A DNA stretch of 64,000 nucleotides from the NCBI GenBank assembly GCA_911728455.2, contig OU452231.1, positions 13,051,838 through 13,115,837 of the forward strand. The letters run 5' to 3'. This document shows positions 49,881 to 58,800 of the stretch, in pieces. The stretch comes from Marthasterias glacialis (Eukaryota > Echinodermata > Asteroidea > Forcipulatida > Asteriidae). The translations under genes and the position numbers were made by a program. Below the pieces are notes generated by a model, which ran no database searches, was not told the origin of the DNA, and saw only the letters and a program-made list of their open reading frames with translations. Numbering within the stretch: the first letter of the stretch is position 1; each line of letters opens with the position of its first letter.

Positions 49881-52800
49881 CTAAATGGAACAGTGTTGAA
49901 GCACGCAGAATCATGTTAATTATTTACATCTTGTCTTGATATCACAGTATTCCGATCTAAACACTTTAAGGTTCAACCACGACCCTTGCACAATCAGCAA
50001 ACAAAGTAAACCCTTTATACAGCAGTAAACCTTATTAAACACTAGCAAGAAATAGTAAACATCGGTAAATCCTGTGAGCACTGGTAAAAATTAGTCAACC
50101 CTGTAGGCATTGTGTTGGCATCTATAGCAAACCGTGGTATATTAGCCAACATAAGTAAACCATTTATACATAAACTAAAATTACCATGCAAACCCTGTAA
50201 GCACAGATAAACATTTGCCAACCCGGCCCTGCAAGCATTAGTAAGAACTAGTAAACTAGGAAAGAATTAGTAAGTAGCAGTAAACCATGTAAGCATTAGT
50301 AAACCATGTTAAAACCATGTAAGCATTAAACCATGTATTACATGCGGTACCTGGTGCTAAAGCATCAGTAAACCATGTAAGCATTAGTAAACATGTAAGC
50401 ATTAGTAAACCATGTAAGTATTAGTAAACCATATAAGCATTAAAAAACAATGTTAACCATAGTAAACCATGTAAATCATTAGTATAACCTGCAAGCATTA
50501 ACAATTAGTAAGCCACTGCAAACATCAGTAAGCATTAGTAAACCATGCTGTCCGTACCTGATCACATACCTCAGCATTACAGAAGACATAGAATGTACTG
50601 ACAGCCAGACCCTGCACGGAGGATACCATTGTGCTGAAGAAAGACACCACGTAGATTAGTTTGAACGGAGGATCGAAGACGAACAGGATGATTGGAAGAG
50701 TATAGTACACGCCTAGGAGGAGGAGGAGGACAAACGTAGACTTAGCTGTCCGCCTAGGTACAAATGAAATAGTATAATAGTAACAACAATAACAATAGGA
50801 TCAATCAACAACGCTAGAACGGTGACAAGGACAACGATCATAATTTTAATGCGAGCAACGATCAATATAAACAGGTATAGGTTACGAGATAACTGGTCGT
50901 AACAACATAACTGACACGTAGTGTGCTTTGCAAAACACTAGCTGGCAGCAGACGTACCAGGTAGTTTCCCATTGTTTTTCGTAATTTTGAGCGTGCGCTT
51001 CCGAGAATAACAGACTTATCTCGTACGTCTGCCGCCACCTAGCGTCCTCAAAAGTCTTACATAGGACCCTTGCTTAGGCCGCCATTGACGTGTTAAAACA
51101 ATGGAAACGTGCCCGCGTTTACGCGCCATGCACAACTCTCGACCAATGAAAGGTCTTATTTTGACCTCATTGAGGGCGCTGCTTTATCTTGTGACGTCAC
51201 ATGCGAGGAGTCTCTTGGGCCAACACCATTTCTTACCATGATTTCTCGGCGGACTCCGACGCGCCTGTTCGTGCGTCCGCTTTGAGCTTGAGCCAAAGTA
51301 TCCGCATAACGACGATAACCACAATGCAATTAATCTGAAAAAGTCAAAAATAAATGTAGTTGAACATGGGGTAATGATGTTAAGTTTCTTGATCTAGCTG
51401 CTAGAATAATGCGCGCTATTTTATTGTAAGAACCCAGTATTTTAAAGGCTGTTCACTGAACACCAATCGAATCACTGTTCATTACCATTTTGATAGGTGT
51501 TGGAGCCAATGAGCAGCCGTAACGCCTTTGTTTGAAGAGATTAGAAACGCTTCAACAACATTGTATTTTATTATCTTACCAGAAGAGCTAAGAATATTGG
51601 TCCCACAATACAGATGTAGTTTTCAATTCCTCCACTGTTTAAATGTAGCCGAAAAGGTCTGCAAAAAGATTTGTAAAGAAGTGCAATTACAATTTGAGAA
51701 ACTTGAAACTTTGTTGACAAACAAACCGTGCTGGTTGGCATGGACGGCCAAATGATAGCAAAACATTCAATCTTGTTGACAGAGTGACGTTGTGACCAGA
51801 TTTTAACGTTTTTGCAAACTTTCTCTTTAAAGAAAATACATTATATTATTGCTTGGTTTGTTTCCAACAAACTCAACACAATTTTTGAAGATTTGTGTGG
51901 CATTTTTACAAACTGTGATTATCTGTTTTTTGTTGCCTTTGCGTTGATGGCTCCCTGTAGTTTCTCCATCTTGGTTGGCAAAACCTTGGGCTGTGACGTT
52001 GCAAAAGAAAGGTCTATCGAAAATCTTCCACAGGTTTTCGTTTCAGTGGGGGACTTTTGGACGGTCCTTTTTTCACAGTTCGCACCAGAAGTACGCGTGC
52101 TCAGAACTACGCGCTCAATAGTGAGCATGTGCGCGCATGCTCAGAACTATGAAAGAGGACTGTTGTGTCTGTCGCCGCCAGCGTCTCAAAAGTACCCCAT
52201 TGTACGGGGCAAGTGGACCACGGTAAAACAAACATTGCTTTTGTAAAAGTGAAAGTTCTTTCCTCTCAATGGTTCGAAAATGCTGTGTGTTTTAGTAAGT
52301 TTATTCTGGAAATTGAGAGACCATTTTTCTCTCACCTGTCGGCGGGTGTTGAAACTTTTACAGCAATAATCCAAGAAACTACAAGAACAGCTGGTACTCC
52401 TTTGCGTGAAAATGAAATTATAAATACACACAATTAGTCAATGTTAGAAGCTTTTCATGGTGAAAATCACAGAAAAGGAAAAAATGTGAAAAATAGAGGT
52501 GGCATAATAGGAGTAACTTCTTCCTGGAAGGGGCGGTTCCGTTGGGAACATCAGATTCGTGTAAAAATAATGTAAGAACAGAACTTCTCAGTTTAAATAT
52601 TCGTAACTGACGCCAGTGCCCGATTTTTCGTGTGACTACGCCGCGAGAGGGCGGTATTCAGCCACGGCGGTGGTCAAGCTCGCTTTAAGTCGGGCTTTCA
52701 GATTGGCAAAGTCCACTCGACCATCGCCTCTTTAAGTTCAGTTCAGTACTGGGAAAAGTGTTTTTATAATTATAAAATTAGATTTGCAGTTTAAAAGAAA

Positions 52801-55800
52801 TGTATATGTAATTAATTGTCTTTTGGAAGAATACATTCATTCAGACTGAATTCACTTTAAGAGCTCATGTACCCCCATGGTAAATTACGTAGATCATTTA
52901 TTTATTTATTTATTTTTTATTTACTTGGTCGTAAAAATAGTTTTATTTTGTATAATAATTTTTTATTTTTTTTTTAATCATCACATTTTGAAGCAGTAAA
53001 TGTTTATTTTTGAGGAGTATGCGAGAGGAAAAAAGTCCTTGTAATAACTCACCCCATCCAAGAATAAACCACTTCACGAAAGCCCGCCCTCGCTGCTCCC
53101 CAGGAAACGGCGTCGCGACCAGGACGAACAGAACAACGCCCTCTACGAGCATCCAGAAGAAATTGGCTAAGACGAGGTAGACCAGTACAGCGCTTATAAG
53201 GTTGCGTATCGTCTGTATAACGCAGAAATATAGAATATTTCTAATAAGCATCATCAACATCGGTTCTTATAACGCTTTATATACGGGTGTCTAAAAGCGT
53301 TTTTTTAACATCGATGTCGATTGTCGTCGACCGATGTCGATTGTCGACACACCAAGAAAAGAATAATTTTTTGTCGGACTTGTTTTAAAGTGTCGTCATC
53401 CCGAGATGAATGGTCTCGGGAAGTCGACATCCTTCTTTCACGATCTTGTCATCCCGAGATAATTATTCCAGGATCTCAAAAAGTCGGATGGCACTTCCAG
53501 AGCCCCGTATAGCTTTCTTCGTTGGGTTGTCTCCTTCATCAAACATGACGTTGAGAGCTTGGGGATGGTCTAGCGTGCAACCTCGTACTTAAAGGCGCGA
53601 AACAACCAACTGAGAAAACTAAAAGTGTAATTAGAACACACACTCTGCAGAGACGTGTGTCGGTCATTCACATAACGGTGCATTGATGAATCAAACTGAA
53701 ATGAAAATATATTAACGTCTTGAGCTGGGACTACTCTCTTCTTGAAAAAAAAGAGTAGTCTCAGCTCAAGACGTTAATATGTTGTTCATGCCTGCATTTA
53801 ATGCCTTCCCCATCAATCATGAGAAAGTTCTCATGATTGCAGCAATATCCCGCCATTATGCACTGTAATCGAGCAGCTCGTCTGGAGGAAACATCAACCG
53901 ACCACCAGGTGGACATCTCGTGTCTCTGGGTTGCCATGGAGTTGACGTAGCCTCTGGGAGTGTCTTAATAACAGTGGTCCTGTCCTTATTGCCAGGTAAA
54001 TGTCAAAAGGTGGGTCTGGATATAATGTCTTCTGCCGTGCCCATGAAGGATCTGCCTGAGTGGAAATCTAGTTACGATGGATGCTTGCGTTTCGGTTGAA
54101 ACAGTAGCTGTTATACGTTTTTTATTGGACGTGTATACATAGAATGCCCCATATATTTATACATTTTTGTAAATACCTAATCCCTTCCACAGCCACTTTT
54201 GTTGTACTTTATTTACTTTTTATTTTCCTGTAATATTTGTTTCAAATGTATGCATGTTTTATTTACTTGTAAGTTGCAGAATAAGGGAGCATTAACTGTT
54301 CATGTTGATCATGACGAATGAATATGAATTGAATTTAAATTGAATCGAACCAGTAGTTTATCACAAATCAAGCTGTGGTGTTTTTTTCTGGATTGGTTTG
54401 AACTTTTACTGATTTCACATTTCGAAAGACTTTAAACCACTTTTGATGGTTTTGAGCAAGTTCCGCCCCTTGTAGTGTTGTACCATCCCAATGAAATGAA
54501 CAGTAAAAACAAATCTAAATAAGGAAGAGGAATGTTTTAAATGCAATTCCGCATTGACGAATCAAGTAATGGCTTGATAAACCCAGAGAGGACCACACCT
54601 ATAAAATCCAGACCACTGGAAGGAAATTGTGTCTCCACGACAGACTCCCCTTGGTACAATGTTCCCTTGTCTAGACTGAAGAGAGACACTTTATCCTGGT
54701 TTAAATTATGTGACATGACACCCAGAGGCACAAGACGCTCAAGTTCGAGATGTTCTCCTCACCCATCATTTATTTCCATCCCTCTTGACTTCTTTTTGAT
54801 GTTTCCTATAGTAAACCTGAAGGCAGTGCTACTCGATCTCCTCCTGAAAGTGTTTTTCCGAAATGTAAACCTGAGCGAAATGCTCAGGGTAAAAAAAAAC
54901 CCACAAAACTGCGAACTTAATATACGCAAGTCCTTTTAGGGCCTTTATCTTGAGCAGTGACATCGGTACTTGATCATTGAGAGAACATTTATAGTAATAG
55001 GTTTCTTTAAAAAAAAAAAAGATTTTCAATCGAAATTTTCTGTAGTGTACGAGGTTGTAAACTAGAGCGTACCCACGGCGGGGATAATAACGTTAAAGGT
55101 TCAATGAATTATATTTTTTTATTGGTTAAAAAAATAAAGTATGCCCATTATAGTATATCTTTACTTTTTCACATTTTTGACATGCGTATTAATCGTAGAA
55201 ATAACGATTTCTAAAATTAGGGGGTTGCCGCGCTCCGCCCACCCTTCCTCATTAACATAAAATCTGTGACGTAGACAGTGGAACGGCTGACCAGGGCCAT
55301 GTGTGACAATGACATACAATGCATTGTTGACCACTCGGCACCAGAGACATCTTTGAAATGTTTTACCACAGCCTACGTCATGGATCATTGCGCAATCAAA
55401 TGGCGCACATTTTCGGGGCTCAATTAAAGTGTATTAACGCATAACAATATATATGTTTTGATAATTTCAAACCATATATTAACCATATATTAAGCTACAA
55501 AAATGTTCCGTGACAAAAAACCTCTTCACGGGCCCTTTAAATTCTGAATACCCCGGAAGCTAGCTAGTTTGTTTTTTAAATGCATTCGTTATATTGGTCG
55601 TAGGCCTACAGCGAGATAGGAAAAAATACTGTAAACTTTAAGTGAGATTTCCCGTTTACGTGTTAGGATTAAAAGAAACTCACCAAATCTCTCAGCAGGT
55701 TTGTTGGAAAAGTTATGAAAGCAATGAGGAATACCACGTGATATAAGATGAATGACGTAATGAGGTTCCAATGTATGTGGTACTGGTAGTGGCCTAGTGT

Positions 55801-58800
55801 CCGCAGTGAGGACCTGGATTGGAGAAAATGTTTCTATAATAAAACAATGCCATATTTTAAGCGATTTTAATTCATTTGAAGAAACGTCAAATGCCCTTAT
55901 TATTGCCAGGAACTAAACATATATATTTGGGTGTCGTTTTTGTAAAAATGAAGATTTTTAAATGGTGCTGAAATTCCCCCACAACAAATTTGTTGAAGTT
56001 TGTTAATGAATACGGTCCGGTCTGATTGGACATTTTCTTATCTATAAGTCGGAAAACGTTAGGAATTAAGACAAATCTTGGCGGGAGGGAGGGGGCGGGG
56101 CGACATTTATAACTATAGAGGGTATGCATAGCCGTTTGCCCTACAGTAAACTTACGGCCGTTTTGACCTCAATGAGGGCGCTGTTGTACATATCTCGGAC
56201 TCATGACGTCAGACGCATAAGGTATACTGACACGATTCTGTTTTGTTTTATTTTATTATAATTTTTTTTCCCCTCGAGAATGCTCAACCTCTTGGCTATT
56301 TGAGCCTACCTTGTCAGAAGGAAAATGATGAAGGCGACAATACATGCCAACAGCGAGACGGAGTAACCGATGTACACCAGAATATTAAGTGCCTAATGTT
56401 TAGACAGAAAACAAAAACAATTGGTTGATTTGTAGTTCTGGCCTATACGCTAGAAAGTAGATTATATCTGATGTTTAGATGTGGCGAGAAAGGGCAGTCT
56501 TAAAATTTCAACAAAGTAGCTGCAGGCTTAAACGGAACGTTCATCATTTTTTGATTTATTCTATTTTTATCTTTATTTTTTATTCGGGAGAGAAAATTCG
56601 TGTCCATCCTTTAGTTTTCAATAAACGCGCTGTGAAAAATCCATCAAATTCAGCGGTCACTTAGTATGTTTTGTCTGGGTCCGTGTACACCGTTAAGACA
56701 TGTGCTCATTTCGACTGCCTTCAAAATGCTATTTCGACTTATGAAGGTATTTCAGACGGAAATAATGTCCCCTGCAGGATTTGAACTGGTTTTCCTTTCA
56801 TGGGCAGTGAGCTCTCAGAACGAAACCATAATCAATGTGTTGTTATCGATTGATTACAGAATAACCGTGAACTTTCTTTTAAATAGGAAAATAGTAAGTT
56901 GGTTTGCTAATTGTGGAAAGGGACACTGGATGAGAGGCTGTTGTCCCCCCACCCCCTCACCCACCCACCCACTCCCAGATTACACCATGATTCAGTCCTG
57001 GTTTGCTTTCAGCTGATATTGGGTAACATTTGTAAATGAAGTTGAACATTGACCAGTTGTGATATTTCTATACGGATGCTCATCTTTAAATTTGTTCATA
57101 ATGGCGAAGTCCTGCGGTCGAATCGTCTCTCTGTGAATGGCGCCGCGAATTTCGCCTCGGGCACCCTCTCGTGAGAGCAACAGCTTGGACGCTAAATCCC
57201 GGAGACCCACTATAGATTGCCAAAGTTTGATAGACGAGAAAGGAATACCAGTTTCTCGAGTTTTGTTAAATTAAAAGCGCTCTAGGAAAGACATTTTCCC
57301 TTGTCGTAAATCTTTTTGTACAAACCACATTCACACAGTTATTTTGCATCCGCGGGGGTGGGTGGGGGTATGTATGATGCGTATGCGCAGCTAGCCAGAT
57401 ACACATTCTTACTGGATTTGACGATACACAATCATGAACAACATATATAATCAATAAACCATTTGTTATTATTTTTTTTACACTTTACATTTATTCCTAT
57501 CATATAGCGTAGATAATATAAAATAATAGGAACGACAAATCTGTACATTTATAGGTATCAAATGTAACTAAAGTGTTAAAAGTCCTTTAAAAAATATAAC
57601 TTGTGTTTAAAATTGTCGACTTACCACGTCGCTTGGACATTGTGCTGGCTCTAAATATACGTGTCCCCATTCACCTCCGTCTCGGCACACTCTCACGGCT
57701 GCATGAAGGCCACAAATAGATAAAAGTTAGTACTATTACATCGACATTTCTGGTAATGCAACATTAGTTAGTCTTGATTCAAGGCGTTGGAATGTTACGA
57801 TAATTTACAATGGATATTGGTGGCGTTGCAGCCGTCATGCAAAAACGTATGTAAGTATTTATTTAAAGAGAAAACTTTGGTCTGGATAGCTTAATTTAAA
57901 TAATTTATAATCAACAAGAGGTGTTTGCGCTTTTTTTTTACGAACACCTAATTATCCTATGCACAAATTTGCAACAAAGTGACGTTGCGCATGTGGCTCC
58001 CCTGGTGCCTAGCAACCACGGCATAATTTCACAAAGCCGGTAAGCACCAAGAAACTGCTTAGCGCAGAAAAATGTTGCTGAGCAGAAATGGATTACCAGC
58101 CCCAAAACCTTGTCATTCACATTGTTGCAACTGGTGCCCTGCTATAGTTTCGCTCATCAAATAATTTTGCTTCACAGTTATTACCTTCGGCGCCACAGAT
58201 GCTCTGTTTCGCGACGTGGACAATACTTCCAACTTTTGTTTCCGGCCACGTGATATTTTCGCCAGTTTCCTGAGAGAAGAAACTTGCACAGTAAAAACCA
58301 GTTCCTGTATGACATTAAAGAGAGAACAGTGATTTGATTAACAGCAATTACCCGAAATTGGAGCCTTGTTTGTTACTTTATTTAAATTCCAACTCGTCTG
58401 ACTATTTCTGAAGAGGAGCAGACTTTTTTGATTATTACGCATAAAATTAAACACATACACACGTACATGTGTCCTCATGTTTACAGCAGTAAATGGAATA
58501 CCCAGTTACTAAGCGCGCGCGTGCGCGCCGGCGGTCATATCACAGTTTGTCAAAGACGGCACCCTTTGTGAATTAACCGCAAGTGCGCGCGCGTGCAGTA
58601 TCTGGGTGAGAGTTCATCTTTCCACGCACAGCCACAGGTCTGCTATAATCATGACGACACAGCCCCTTTAAAGGCAATCACAGCAATCAATCGCTGCCAA
58701 TGTATTTGAAAAAACATTTCAAGTCACACCTGGCGATTGTTTTGAAGACTGAGGAAATGTAATTAGCGTATCATGGCCTAGATACGGAGGCTTAAAGTGA

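Noticed and set aside
54541-54939. 132-codon plus frame in the large GPCR intron
   Set aside because: Antisense to the gene, no domain and no splice support; likely chance.
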